Below are positions 55,172 through 63,997 of a stretch of DNA of 64,000 nucleotides, in pieces (within the stretch, counting starts at the first letter, position 1; each line of letters opens with the position of its first letter). The notes under the pieces are model-generated. The model ran no database searches, was not told the DNA's origin, and was given only the letters and a program-made list of their open reading frames with translations. The translations under genes were made by a program, and so were the position numbers. Location of the stretch: NCBI RefSeq assembly GCF_025574485.1, contig NZ_JAOBPO010000003.1:473867-537866 (forward strand), given 5' to 3'. Source of the stretch: Kordiimonas aquimaris (GTDB lineage Bacteria; Pseudomonadota; Alphaproteobacteria; Sphingomonadales; Kordiimonadaceae).

Positions 55172-56964
55172 AGCTCGCGACTAAAATCTTCTGCGCTCAT
55201 AGCGGCGATAGATGCCGCACCAGCTTTAACTGGAGATAGTAATGCAGTTGCTGGTGGTAGCAACTGTTCAATGAAGAATTTTGCTGTTGTGATCTTCCCG
55301 TTAAGAAAACGTGGATTGCCTATATCGCTGCTCAATCTATGCTCAGCCTCAACGGCCTGTTGTGCAAGAAGGTATCCACCAACAACCGTACCGAATAATC
55401 GAAGGTAGGGCGTTGCGGCAGCAGCTGTATCAACAACACGGTCAAAGCCATTTTCTTGTAACGTATTTGCCGCTTTCTCCAATGCATCGACACCTTCATT
55501 GAGCGCTTGCTGGAATACCGCCATTTTCCCACTAAGATTTGTAGTAAAATCACGCATCTCAGCAATTAAAGCACGCCAGTGTTTACCACCATCCATGTTC
55601 AGCTTGCGTCCAACCAGATCTAACGCCTGAATACCGTTAGTTCCCTCGTAAATTGGCGCGATGCGGATATCCCGGTAATACTGCGCTACACCTGTTTCTT
55701 CGACAAAACCCATTCCACCATGCACTTGAATGGCAAGCGATGCAGCCTCAACACCGATATCAGTTGAGTATGCTTTTGAAATAGGCGTAAGCAAATCCGC
55801 TTCTCCCAACGCATTTGCACGTTCCTCACTATCTATCGCTGCATGAGCACGATCACTCGCCCAGACATTTCTATATATAATAGCGCGTGCAGCTTCTGCT
55901 GTTGCGCGCATTGTCAGCAACATCCGGCGTACATCGGGGTGTTCAATAATCGCTACTGGCTCATTAGTTTTGGAACTAATCGCTGCTGATTGAACCCGGT
56001 CTTGCGCGAACAACACAGCATGCTGATACGCTCGTTCAGCAATAGAAACGCCCTGCAATCCAACACCAATGCGCGCGTGGTTCATCATTGTGAACATGTT
56101 GCGCATACCAGCGTTTTCTTCGCCCACAAGGTATCCAATGCAATTACCTTCTTCTCCGAACGCCATGACACACGTGGGGCTAGCGTGAATGCCAAGCTTA
56201 TGTTCGATACTCGTACATTTTACGTCGTTTCGACCACCAAGGCTGCCGTCCTCATTAACCAGAAATTTCGGCACGATAAACATTGATATGCCTTTTGTTC
56301 CGGCTGGCGCACCAGGCAATCGGGCAAGCACAAGATGAATGATGTTTTCACATAAATCATGCTCACCCCATGTAATATATATCTTTTGACCTGTTATCTT
56401 ATACGTACCATCAGCCCGTTTTTCAGCTTTGGCGCGCAATGCACCAACATCAGATCCAGCCGACGGTTCTGTCAGGTTCATTGCTCCTGACCATTCGCCA
56501 GAAATCATTTTCGGTAAATATCGCATACGCAAATCATCATCAGCATGAGCGTTGATGGCAGCTATAGCGCCGCTTGTGAGCAATGGTTGTAAGCTGTAGG
56601 CCATGTTCGCTGATGTCACCATCTCGGTAACCGCAATTTCAAGCGAAGCAGGCAAGCCCTGCCCGCCAAGATCAGGATGTGCGCTAAGTGTAGGCCAGCC
56701 ACCCTCTACAAATGCAGCATGCATAGGCTTGAAAGCATCTGGTGTCTTGACTTCACCTGCTGTTAGAACAGCGCCTTCCGCATCGCCAATTTGGTTTGTT
56801 GGCGCAATCACATCATTAGCCAGCTTTCCGGCCTCTTCCAAAACAGCCTGAACCAGATCTTCTCCGGCCTCGTCAAAGCCGGGCATAGAAGCCCACTGGC
56901 TCTTTCCAGCCATAGTTTCGAGTGCGAAATTGATCTCTTCCAAAGGAGCGCGGTAATAACTCAT
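55168..56964 (-). CDS. Acyl-CoA dehydrogenase, DmdC-like (long form)
   Basis: This 598-residue enzyme belongs to the long acyl-CoA dehydrogenases that include DmdC (3-methylmercaptopropionyl-CoA dehydrogenase). It has the NLTEPSAGSDVGALRAKAE substrate loop, MNHARIGVGLQGVSIAERAYQ near residue 300, VHGGMGFVEETGVAQYYRD near 420, and the canonical catalytic APIYEGTNGIQALDLVGRKL. A C-terminal 150-residue extension distinguishes the group from short ACADs. The true substrate is unknown: many members act on ordinary acyl-CoAs. It is transcribed with the MBL-fold hydrolase. Confidence 0.9.
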   Translation of the reverse strand: MSYYRAPLEEINFALETMAGKSQWASMPGFDEAGEDLVQAVLEEAGKLANDVIAPTNQIGDAEGAVLTAGEVKTPDAFKPMHAAFVEGGWPTLSAHPDLGGQGLPASLEIAVTEMVTSANMAYSLQPLLTSGAIAAINAHADDDLRMRYLPKMISGEWSGAMNLTEPSAGSDVGALRAKAEKRADGTYKITGQKIYITWGEHDLCENIIHLVLARLPGAPAGTKGISMFIVPKFLVNEDGSLGGRNDVKCTSIEHKLGIHASPTCVMAFGEEGNCIGYLVGEENAGMRNMFTMMNHARIGVGLQGVSIAERAYQHAVLFAQDRVQSAAISSKTNEPVAIIEHPDVRRMLLTMRATAEAARAIIYRNVWASDRAHAAIDSEERANALGEADLLTPISKAYSTDIGVEAASLAIQVHGGMGFVEETGVAQYYRDIRIAPIYEGTNGIQALDLVGRKLNMDGGKHWRALIAEMRDFTTNLSGKMAVFQQALNEGVDALEKAANTLQENGFDRVVDTAAAATPYLRLFGTVVGGYLLAQQAVEAEHRLSSDIGNPRFLNGKITTAKFFIEQLLPPATALLSPVKAGAASIAAMSAEDFSREL

Positions 56965-57123
56965 CGTTTACTCAATTCATTGTTCATCAAGCATCTATAG
57001 GTTGCCTGCTTGGTTTTCTATCTTACTTTAACGCGAGACTTTCACTTTACGGTCCGCTGTGTATATAAGCGAAGGCTGTAGTATAATTATTAGTCTCAAG
57101 CGGTTTAAATAGGGTTCAAACAC

Positions 57124-58095
57124 GTGACGAACGGCGCAGGTATTATAACGACGCTCATTCACGAGACAGAAAATGGAGCGATTGATCGCGCTGTCGAGAA
57201 AATATTCGATAGCGAACTTGTCGCGCTGCCAACTGAGACTGTATATGGCCTTGCCGCTGATGCATTGAATGATGTCGCAGTAAAGAAAATATACCATGCG
57301 AAAGGTCGCCCCAGCCATAACCCTTTGATTTGTCATGTCTCGAATAACGCAATGGCACAGCGTTATGTGCGCGTTACGCCACTGGCAAAACTACTTATGG
57401 ATAGTTTCTGGCCTGGTCCCTTAACTATTGTATTACCTCAAATTCCTGAGAACGGAATTGCGCCAACAGTGTCTGCCGGGCTTGAAACATTAGCTGTAAG
57501 ATGCCCTGCTGCGAACACCACACGTGAAATTATAAGCAAACTGGATCGTCCGATTGCGGCACCGAGCGCAAATATATCAGGTAAACTGTCACCCACCACC
57601 GCGCAGGATGTATTGAATGATTTTGATGGCAAGATACCGCTGATTATTGACGGCGGCGCCACAAAGGTGGGTATAGAATCAACTATTGTGGCCGTACATG
57701 ATAATCAGATTAAGTTATTACGCCCTGGTATGGTAACCGCTGACGACATTGTTCATGCCACAAGCGTTCCTGTCAGAGACTATGAAGGCACTCAGATTGT
57801 CGCTCCTGGTCAACTACAAAGCCATTATGCACCCAACGCAGCTGTGTTATTGAATCAGGAAAATACCGGCGAACACTTTTTTATTGGTTTTGGCGATACC
57901 ACTGGAGATCTCAATCTAAGCCCAAACGGTGATCTTGCTGAGGCAGCACATAATCTTTTTCAACACCTGCGCTCAGCAGACAAACACACCGAAGGATCAA
58001 TTGCACTGGCTTCAATTCCCAATTCAGGCATTGGTATTGCCATCAATGATCGTTTGAAACGTGCATCCGCACCTAGAGATGAGTCCAGCACATGA
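57124..58095 (+). CDS. tsaC: Threonylcarbamoyl-AMP synthase (Sua5/TsaC type)
   Basis: This 323-residue protein makes threonylcarbamoyl-AMP from threonine, bicarbonate and ATP for the t6A modification of tRNA. The YrdC fold is clear: LPTETVYGLAADALND near residue 38, KGRPSHNPLICHV near 62, and FWPGPLTIVLPQ near 100. The C-terminal part (about 210-323) matches the Sua5 extension. Start is GTG with AGGG upstream. It overlaps the next gene by four bases. Confidence 0.92.
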   Translation: MTNGAGIITTLIHETENGAIDRAVEKIFDSELVALPTETVYGLAADALNDVAVKKIYHAKGRPSHNPLICHVSNNAMAQRYVRVTPLAKLLMDSFWPGPLTIVLPQIPENGIAPTVSAGLETLAVRCPAANTTREIISKLDRPIAAPSANISGKLSPTTAQDVLNDFDGKIPLIIDGGATKVGIESTIVAVHDNQIKLLRPGMVTADDIVHATSVPVRDYEGTQIVAPGQLQSHYAPNAAVLLNQENTGEHFFIGFGDTTGDLNLSPNGDLAEAAHNLFQHLRSADKHTEGSIALASIPNSGIGIAINDRLKRASAPRDESST

Positions 58096-59513
58096 TTGCG
58101 GATCACCATATCATAGCCTTAAAAGCCCTTGTCGACGCGAATGGCTCAACAACAGAAAAACATGACCTTGAACCATTTGTAACTGAATGGCGCGACAAGT
58201 TTATTGGCAAAACTCAACTCATGTTATCCCCAAAAACGACGGATGAAGTTGCCGCAATCATCAAGTATTGCAGCACACATCAAATCACAGTTGTTCCTCA
58301 GGGGGGAAATACTGGTCTTGTAGGCGGCAGCACACCCGGCATAAACGGCGCAGATGAAATACTTATCAACTTAAGGCGCATGACATCCGTACATAATGTG
58401 AATGCCGAAGATTACTCCGTCACAGTTGATGCTGGCTGTACGGTCAGCATGATACATGAGGCCGCCATCGCCTCGGACAGGCTGTTTCCATTGTCTTTAG
58501 CGTCAGAAGGAAGCTGCACTGCCGGCGGTGTTGCCTCAACAAACGCAGGCGGTGTTCATGTCATTCGGTACGGCACAACGCGGGCATTGGTTTTAGGCGT
58601 TGAAGCTGTATTACCAGATGGTAGCATTATTGATGCATTGACGCCTCTTCGTAAAGACAACACAGGTTATGCGTTGGCGCAGCTGATGATTGGCGCTGAA
58701 GGTACGCTTGGTATCATTACCAAGGTTTGTTTCAAGCTTTATCCATCTGAAAAGAAACGTTCAACAGCTTGGCTCGCGTTACCCGACGCCAATTCAGCAC
58801 TAAAGTTACTCTCAATGGCGCGTGACATCACAGGAGACCAGGTATCCGTATTTGAGCTGATGTGTCGCCCTGCCCTTGATTTTGCGTTCAATCACATACC
58901 CGACCTTCGTGATCCCATCAGCGACATTTACCCTTGGTATGTTTTACTTGAATGTGCATCCAGTGATGCAGCTAGTGATATCAATATCAAGGTACAAACT
59001 CTGCTTGAAGCAGCATTGGAGCAAAATCTTATCGTTGACGGTGCCATTGCTCTATCCGAGCAACAGCGCGAGCTATTTTGGCATACACGCGAGAGCCTGT
59101 CTGAAGCTCAAAAACATGAAGGCGGTAGTATAAAACACGATATTTCAGTGCCGGTTTCAACAATCCCGAAATTCATTGAAGCGGCAACCAACGCCATTCA
59201 CGCAAAATATCCAGATGCACGCGTAACGCCATTCGGTCACATGGGAGATGGCAATTTACACTTCAACGTTATGCAACCAGCAAATCAGGCAAAAGCTGAT
59301 TTCCTCAGTCATTGGGAAGACATGAATAGATTAGTACATGATGTAGTGATCGAATTTGGCGGCTCTATTTCAGCAGAACACGGTATCGGTATTCTGAAAA
59401 AAGATGAATTATCAAGAACAAAGCCATCTGCGAACCTGGCAGCAATGCGTGCAATTAAACATGCACTGGACCCTAAAAATATTATGAACCCGCGTGTACT
59501 GTTTTCCGATTGA
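58092..59513 (+). CDS. FAD-linked oxidase (D-2-hydroxyacid dehydrogenase type)
   Basis: This 473-residue flavoprotein has the PCMH-type FAD domain (PQGGNTGLVGGSTP near residue 75 and AGGVASTNAGGVHVIRYGTTRALVLGVEAVLPDG near 160) and the FAD-linked C-terminal domain (GHMGDGNLHFNV, SAEHGIGILKKDEL). It is of the group containing D-2-hydroxyglutarate dehydrogenase and D-lactate dehydrogenase of the Dld type. Exact substrate cannot be decided. It overlaps TsaC by four bases and abuts the convergent acyltransferase gene with no gap. Confidence 0.9.
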   Translation: MIADHHIIALKALVDANGSTTEKHDLEPFVTEWRDKFIGKTQLMLSPKTTDEVAAIIKYCSTHQITVVPQGGNTGLVGGSTPGINGADEILINLRRMTSVHNVNAEDYSVTVDAGCTVSMIHEAAIASDRLFPLSLASEGSCTAGGVASTNAGGVHVIRYGTTRALVLGVEAVLPDGSIIDALTPLRKDNTGYALAQLMIGAEGTLGIITKVCFKLYPSEKKRSTAWLALPDANSALKLLSMARDITGDQVSVFELMCRPALDFAFNHIPDLRDPISDIYPWYVLLECASSDAASDINIKVQTLLEAALEQNLIVDGAIALSEQQRELFWHTRESLSEAQKHEGGSIKHDISVPVSTIPKFIEAATNAIHAKYPDARVTPFGHMGDGNLHFNVMQPANQAKADFLSHWEDMNRLVHDVVIEFGGSISAEHGIGILKKDELSRTKPSANLAAMRAIKHALDPKNIMNPRVLFSD

Positions 59514-60089
59514 TTACTGGTTTCTTGCAGGCCGAATGCCTATTTTATCACTATAGAACTGACGAATAGCAGCAAGGTCTTTTTCCAGATCACCGGTCGG
59601 TATAAACATGGGACCAAACCCGATTTCCTTTCTCCGAGTGTCAATATAAGCCTGTGCAATCGGCACATCCGCAGCAACAGCAATTCGGTAGAAACCTGAT
59701 TTCCATTTGGATACATTAGAGCGCGTTCCTTCAGGGGCGATCCCTAAAATGAGTTCATCCGCTTCTTTAAAAACATGAATTGCCTGCTCAATGACGTCAC
59801 CTGCAAGCGGGCTGGAACGATTCACTGGTATGCCGCCTAACCAGTAAAACAACCGACCAAAGAAACCCTTAAAAAGAGTATGCTTACCAAGAAACCTGAT
59901 CCGCATCTTTTTGTATCCCACAAGCGCCATAAATAACGGGAAGTCCCAATTACTGGTGTGGGGGGCAGCAATCGCAACATACTTTTTATTTTGCGGCAGC
60001 TCGCCAACCACACGCCAGCCGCCAATTCGCAGGATCAGCAAACTCAGAAAATACATTAAAGCGCGGAAAAAAGATGAATCGTAAATCAA
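59514..60089 (-). CDS. Lysophospholipid acyltransferase-family protein
   Basis: This 191-residue protein has the PlsC-like motifs HTSNWD (HX4D) near residue 50 and GIAPEGTRSN near 125, with a hydrophobic N-terminus probably embedded in the membrane. It would acylate a lysophospholipid or glycerol-3-phosphate derivative. The start could be TTG at 60089 or ATG at 60056; neither has a good ribosome site, so I gave the longer form. It is convergent with the FAD-linked oxidase, the stops touching. Confidence 0.85.
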   Translation of the reverse strand: MIYDSSFFRALMYFLSLLILRIGGWRVVGELPQNKKYVAIAAPHTSNWDFPLFMALVGYKKMRIRFLGKHTLFKGFFGRLFYWLGGIPVNRSSPLAGDVIEQAIHVFKEADELILGIAPEGTRSNVSKWKSGFYRIAVAADVPIAQAYIDTRRKEIGFGPMFIPTGDLEKDLAAIRQFYSDKIGIRPARNQ

Positions 60090-60150
60090 AACACTAATCC
60101 AAGTAATAAAGCATCACGCTAATCTGCGTGATACTTATTAGCAAGGCATC

Positions 60151-60189
60151 AAAAGAAAACGGTGGATGGACAAAGCCCACCCACCGTTT
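60151..60189 (-). terminator. Terminator-like hairpin in the DUF2336 downstream region
   Basis: AAACGGTGG (60157-60165) pairs perfectly with CCACCGTTT (60181-60189), and an inner TGG/CCA pairing lengthens the stem. On the minus strand it is followed by a T-rich tract TTTTCTTTT. The distance from the DUF2336 stop is about 214 bp. Confidence 0.6.
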
Positions 60190-60368
60190 GTTTGAAAAAG
60201 CATTACTCAGGCAAAATAACAACTTATTCAATGCAATCAGCCTCAGGCAAGGCGTCATTACCTCTACGATATCGCAACACCTATGCCAGAAAAATAATCT
60301 ATATTAAACAGTACATTAGAAATCACGCTCTGATTCAGCGCTCGATTATGAAACAGTTCAATTGTTAT

Positions 60369-60390
60369 ATTTTGAGACATGCCTCAAAAT
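60369..60390. repeat. AT-rich hairpin just after the DUF2336 gene
   Basis: ATTTTGAG (60369-60376) and CTCAAAAT (60383-60390) form a perfect eight-base stem with a six-base loop, 12 bp from the DUF2336 stop. No T-run follows on the minus strand, so it may be an mRNA 3' structure or protein site. Confidence 0.4.
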
Positions 60391-60402
60391 GAGACAAAAC
60401 AT

Positions 60403-61344
60403 TCAAACCTTAAGGCGTTCATAGGATATCAATAGAACACCAATCACTGATTTTGAGAACCCAGCAGCGTCCAACAAGCGCGCGACAACAGTTTTGTCAC
60501 GTTTGCTGATCAACGCGTCTATGGTATCATATGGTTTGGCCAGCAGCACTGAAATAGCTGACGTAAACAGGCGTAAATTGTTATTTTGCAGGTATGCCAA
60601 TAACAAATCAGAATCGAGCCCTCGCGTTTTATTTAATTGTTTAAGGTAATTGTAAATCTCGGTTTGCGGTGCCAACTCAAGCATTTTTGAGAATACCTGT
60701 CGCTTGGCAAGAGAAGCCAAATATGTCGCATAATCCTGTGACAAACCGAAACGGGAGCACAGCATCTCTCCGTACTGATGCGAGACCTTGAAAATCAATT
60801 TCTCAACCATATCCGCTGGCAAATCAGCACGTGAGACCAATTTTTCCATAAGGCTCACATCTTCAGGGAAACGTTTAACAACCCGATTATAGCTGCGGGA
60901 AGATAAATCCGCAGTTTCATTATCAGCCAACACAGTAATAGCAGAATGGCTACCAACATCTGCTATTGCAAAAGCAACTGCCTCTGAAATACCTTGCCTT
61001 TGCGCAATAGACTCCTGTTGTTGTTCATTGCAAGTACGAACAATTTCTTCCAGAAAATCATCGGTTACAGCTTCTGACGCTATCAAAAAAGGCATAGATA
61101 CCTCTTCGATGTCTTTGGCGACCATAACAAGGATATCTTTAGGTAAAAACTGACAATGTTTTAGCTCCTGAGACAGGGCTTCACGCACCGATATCGCAAC
61201 ATCTTCAGCCAAAATTTTTGCAAGTTCAAGTGCTGCCTTTTTTTCTGTTTGATCATCAGACAACGTTAGTATCTTGCCAACTTTCTTGGCAATTTCAGCC
61301 CGAGCCTCTTGCTCAATGTTTTTAAGATTATCTACGTGCATCAT
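60403..61344 (-). CDS. DUF2336 domain-containing protein
   Basis: This 313-residue protein appears all-helical and has the pattern of the DUF2336 family common in alphaproteobacteria: repeated segments such as ALELAKILAEDVAISVREALSQEL and ISEAVAFAIADVGSHSAITVLADNE that look like HEAT-type helical repeats. No catalytic motif or signal peptide is visible. Function is unknown; a scaffold or regulatory role is suggested only by repeat architecture. It is divergent from mnmC. Confidence 0.8.
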   Translation of the reverse strand: MMHVDNLKNIEQEARAEIAKKVGKILTLSDDQTEKKAALELAKILAEDVAISVREALSQELKHCQFLPKDILVMVAKDIEEVSMPFLIASEAVTDDFLEEIVRTCNEQQQESIAQRQGISEAVAFAIADVGSHSAITVLADNETADLSSRSYNRVVKRFPEDVSLMEKLVSRADLPADMVEKLIFKVSHQYGEMLCSRFGLSQDYATYLASLAKRQVFSKMLELAPQTEIYNYLKQLNKTRGLDSDLLLAYLQNNNLRLFTSAISVLLAKPYDTIDALISKRDKTVVARLLDAAGFSKSVIGVLLISYERLKV

Positions 61345-61447
61345 TGTACATTAATACTCTAGACTATGCTTTATCGTGGTCTAATTACTTGAGTATGACC
61401 TATAAACCTTTCAGTTTTCTTTATTTTTAGACATAAGTGCCGCGTTT

Positions 61448-63397
61448 ATGATGGAAAAAAAATCCAATCAGTTGATATGGCGCGAAGGCGTTCCCGTATC
61501 ATCAAAATTCGATGATCCCTATTATTCGCTTGATGGTGGATTGGCCGAAAGTAGATACGTCTTTTATCAAGGCGCTCATATACAAGAGCTTTTTCGCAAC
61601 AGTGATCATGTAGTGATCGGGGAAACAGGCTTTGGCACTGGCCTTAATTTTCTTGCTACATGGCAAGCATGGCTCTCGGATAATGACAAACCTCGCATGA
61701 CATTCATTTCAGCTGAGGCATACCCTTTGTCTGTTTCCGACCTCAAGAAAGCACACTCTGCCTTTCCAGAACTTGCGGAATTTTCAGAAACGCTCTGTGC
61801 CAAATGGCCGCCGCCTAGCTCAGGAATACATTCGATTTCATTTGAAAATGGCACAATCACACTGCTTTTGTTGTTTGGTGATGCAACAGATGTATTTTCG
61901 AAGCTAAGCGCCAAGGTTGATGCATGGTATTTGGACGGCTTCGCACCCGCTAAAAATCCGAATATGTGGACTGACGAGCTTTTCAAGCAAATGGCGCGAC
62001 TTTCAAAACCGCATGCGACAGTTGCCACATTTACTGCAGCAGGGTTTGTTCGCAGAGGCTTAATAGCAAACGGCTTTTCTATTCAAAAAACGCCAGGATT
62101 TGGCCGCAAGCGTGAGCGGCTTGTTGGAAAGTATAAAAGCCCTGACAGCAAACAAACACAGATACCCCCGTCCGTGCCTCAGTGGGCAAGGTATGAGCCC
62201 TCCAACCATAAAACTGTTGCCATTATTGGGGCCGGCATTGGTGGTTTAATGGTTGCGCATGCATTGAAAAAACGTGGTGTAGATGTCTTGCTATTTAAAG
62301 ACCCTGCGTCAGGCAACACTTCAGAAAAACTACCTGCCGCCATTTTAGCCCCCAAATTTATTATGGGGGCATCGCCTGAACAACGCTTTTACTCAATGGC
62401 ATTTGCTTTTGCCGCACAGCACGCTGCATACATTGACGAGAAACATTCTGTTCAAGGCATAAGGTTTGTTGCAAAAACGCTTGAAGACAAAGCCCGTTTG
62501 AAAAAAATTGCCGCATTATATCAATGGCCTGACAACTGGATGGCATTAGACGGCGAGCATATTGTTTTACCCAAAGGGCACTCGCTAAACCCCAGAGCTA
62601 TTATACCGAAGCTGTCGGAAGACTTACGGATAGAAACCCATCCTATTCAAAAAATACAACACTCTAATGGCGGGTGGCAACTACTGGACCCAAGCAATAA
62701 CCTGATCATAGAAGCTGATACTGTAGTGTTGGCAGCGGGCCTCGATAGCCATAATATTTTAAAGCAGTCAAATCTGGAAGGCGTTTACGGTAAACGACAT
62801 CCAGAGTTGCGCGCTAACGCAGGTCAAATGGAAATTGTTGCAAATAACAGCGCATCGTTGGCATCTCAAATGGCAATATCCTTTGATGGTTACCTGACAG
62901 CACCACTGCCTTCTGATGATGAAAACAGCTTCCGCGGCATTGGCTCCACATACGAACGACTGGAAGCTATTCCAAATGCACCACCGCCATCAACGATGCA
63001 CAAACGCCAGGAAATTCTGCAAAATTTATATGACAACACCGGTATTCGCATCAAAAACACAGATGTAGCAAATTCATGGACCGGGCTGCGGGCAACAGTT
63101 TTTGATCATCTTCCATTTGCCGGCCCTATCCCGCAATGGGGTGATTTAATTGAAGTTTGTCAGCCGTTAACATTAGATGCAAAAAATAGATTACACCGCG
63201 ATGTAAAATTGCATGCAGGCCTTTATATGCTTGCGGGCCTAGGCTCTAAAGGTTTTCAATATGCGCCAATTCTCGGCGAATATATTGCCGCAATGATTAC
63301 TGATGACCCTCTACCATTGCCAACAGATTTAATGGCCCGCTTACACCCAGCGCGCGGTATCATACGAGAGCTGGTTCGCAGTAATAAGAATCTGTAA
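61448..63397 (+). CDS. mnmC: Bifunctional tRNA mnm5s2U biosynthesis protein MnmC
   Basis: This 649-residue protein has an N-terminal SAM methyltransferase domain (MnmC2/MnmD-type; ETGFGTGLNFLATW near residue 60 and the WYLDGFAPAKNPNMWT motif near 160) and a C-terminal FAD-dependent oxidase domain (AIIGAGIGGLMVAHALKKRG near 258). Together they convert the cmnm5 to mnm5 group at uridine 34 of certain tRNAs. The full-length fusion is intact. It lies alone on the plus strand, diverging from the DUF2336 gene. Confidence 0.94.
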   Translation: MMEKKSNQLIWREGVPVSSKFDDPYYSLDGGLAESRYVFYQGAHIQELFRNSDHVVIGETGFGTGLNFLATWQAWLSDNDKPRMTFISAEAYPLSVSDLKKAHSAFPELAEFSETLCAKWPPPSSGIHSISFENGTITLLLLFGDATDVFSKLSAKVDAWYLDGFAPAKNPNMWTDELFKQMARLSKPHATVATFTAAGFVRRGLIANGFSIQKTPGFGRKRERLVGKYKSPDSKQTQIPPSVPQWARYEPSNHKTVAIIGAGIGGLMVAHALKKRGVDVLLFKDPASGNTSEKLPAAILAPKFIMGASPEQRFYSMAFAFAAQHAAYIDEKHSVQGIRFVAKTLEDKARLKKIAALYQWPDNWMALDGEHIVLPKGHSLNPRAIIPKLSEDLRIETHPIQKIQHSNGGWQLLDPSNNLIIEADTVVLAAGLDSHNILKQSNLEGVYGKRHPELRANAGQMEIVANNSASLASQMAISFDGYLTAPLPSDDENSFRGIGSTYERLEAIPNAPPPSTMHKRQEILQNLYDNTGIRIKNTDVANSWTGLRATVFDHLPFAGPIPQWGDLIEVCQPLTLDAKNRLHRDVKLHAGLYMLAGLGSKGFQYAPILGEYIAAMITDDPLPLPTDLMARLHPARGIIRELVRSNKNL

Positions 63398-63462
63398 AAC
63401 AAACACCTGTCGTGTAATTACCAAATAGATTTAGTTTTACGTTCATTTTTTCATACAAGAAA

Positions 63463-63486
63463 ACCGCGCCCATATATGGGCGCGGT
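63463..63486 (-). terminator. Terminator of the TPR gene: perfect 24-bp palindrome
   Basis: Arms ACCGCGCCCATA and TATGGGCGCGGT form a perfect GC-rich palindrome 32 bp downstream of the TPR gene. On the minus strand it is followed by TTTCTTG. The strong GC stem and T-tract make a good rho-independent terminator. Confidence 0.75.
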
Positions 63487-63490
63487 CCAC

Positions 63491-63521
63491 GTAAAGCGTT
63501 AATGGGGAGAGCTCGCTTTAC
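63491..63521 (-). repeat. Hairpin overlapping the TPR stop codon
   Basis: GTAAAGCG (63491-63498) and CGCTTTAC (63514-63521) pair perfectly around a 15-base loop. It overlaps the stop codon of the TPR gene and sits just upstream of the terminator, so the mRNA 3' end would have two stacked hairpins. Confidence 0.45.
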
Positions 63522-63997
63522 GGTGCAGATGCAAGTAACGTTGCCTGTTTACTTTCAAATTGTGCCAATGCATTTTTGGCAATGCTGGCTCCGGGTTTAA
63601 ATTTAACCGCCTTTAGAAAGTCCTTATGCGCAGCCTCATCATTGCCAAGCGCCACACGCGCGTTACCGCGGTTGACATATGCTCGCCAATAATGACGGTT
63701 CTCACCAATCGCTTCAGAGCATGCTTTTTCTGCTTTGCTATAGTTACCAATTGCGTATTCAACAGCACATAAATTGTTAAGTGCAGGCACCAGTCTTGCA
63801 GCACCAAGATCCGTTCTAACAGCGCGCCTATAATAGGTTGCCGCGCTTTCAAATTCGCCTGCCTTCATTGCACTCATGGCGCGCGTCAAGTTGCTATCCT
63901 GCGCACCGTATATGACTTGCGCATGGCTCACTGATGATAAGGCTACCATTGTGCCAATCGCTATTGTTAAAGTTTTTACATAACGGAACATAATCAT
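63518..63997 (-). CDS. Exported TPR-repeat protein
   Basis: This 159-residue protein begins with a signal peptide (basic YVKT, hydrophobic LTIAIGTMVALSSVS, cleavage after SHA about residue 26) and contains two or three tetratricopeptide repeats (AMKAGEFESAATYYRRAVRTD, CAVEYAIGNYSKAEKACSEA, GNARVALGNDEAAHKDFLKAVKF). It is probably periplasmic. The first ATG is at 63997, three bases from the window edge, and a second is two codons later; the ribosome site cannot be seen, so the start is uncertain. TPRs suggest protein binding; no other function is visible. Confidence 0.85.
   Translation of the reverse strand: MIMFRYVKTLTIAIGTMVALSSVSHAQVIYGAQDSNLTRAMSAMKAGEFESAATYYRRAVRTDLGAARLVPALNNLCAVEYAIGNYSKAEKACSEAIGENRHYWRAYVNRGNARVALGNDEAAHKDFLKAVKFKPGASIAKNALAQFESKQATLLASAP

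Larger units (their letters stand above)
60090..60402 (-). other. Gene-free gap between the acyltransferase and DUF2336 genes
   Basis: About 313 bp without a credible coding frame; the short plus-strand frame at 60162-60392 has no ribosome site or known motif. It contains two hairpins, at 60157-60189 and 60369-60390. On the minus strand the first has the form of a terminator. The gap could therefore be the 3' region of the DUF2336 transcript or hold a small RNA; nothing in the sequence proves either. Confidence 0.4.

Noticed and set aside
60162-60392. Possible small protein of 76 codons
   Set aside because: No ribosome binding site, no recognisable motif, and the frame begins inside a strong hairpin.
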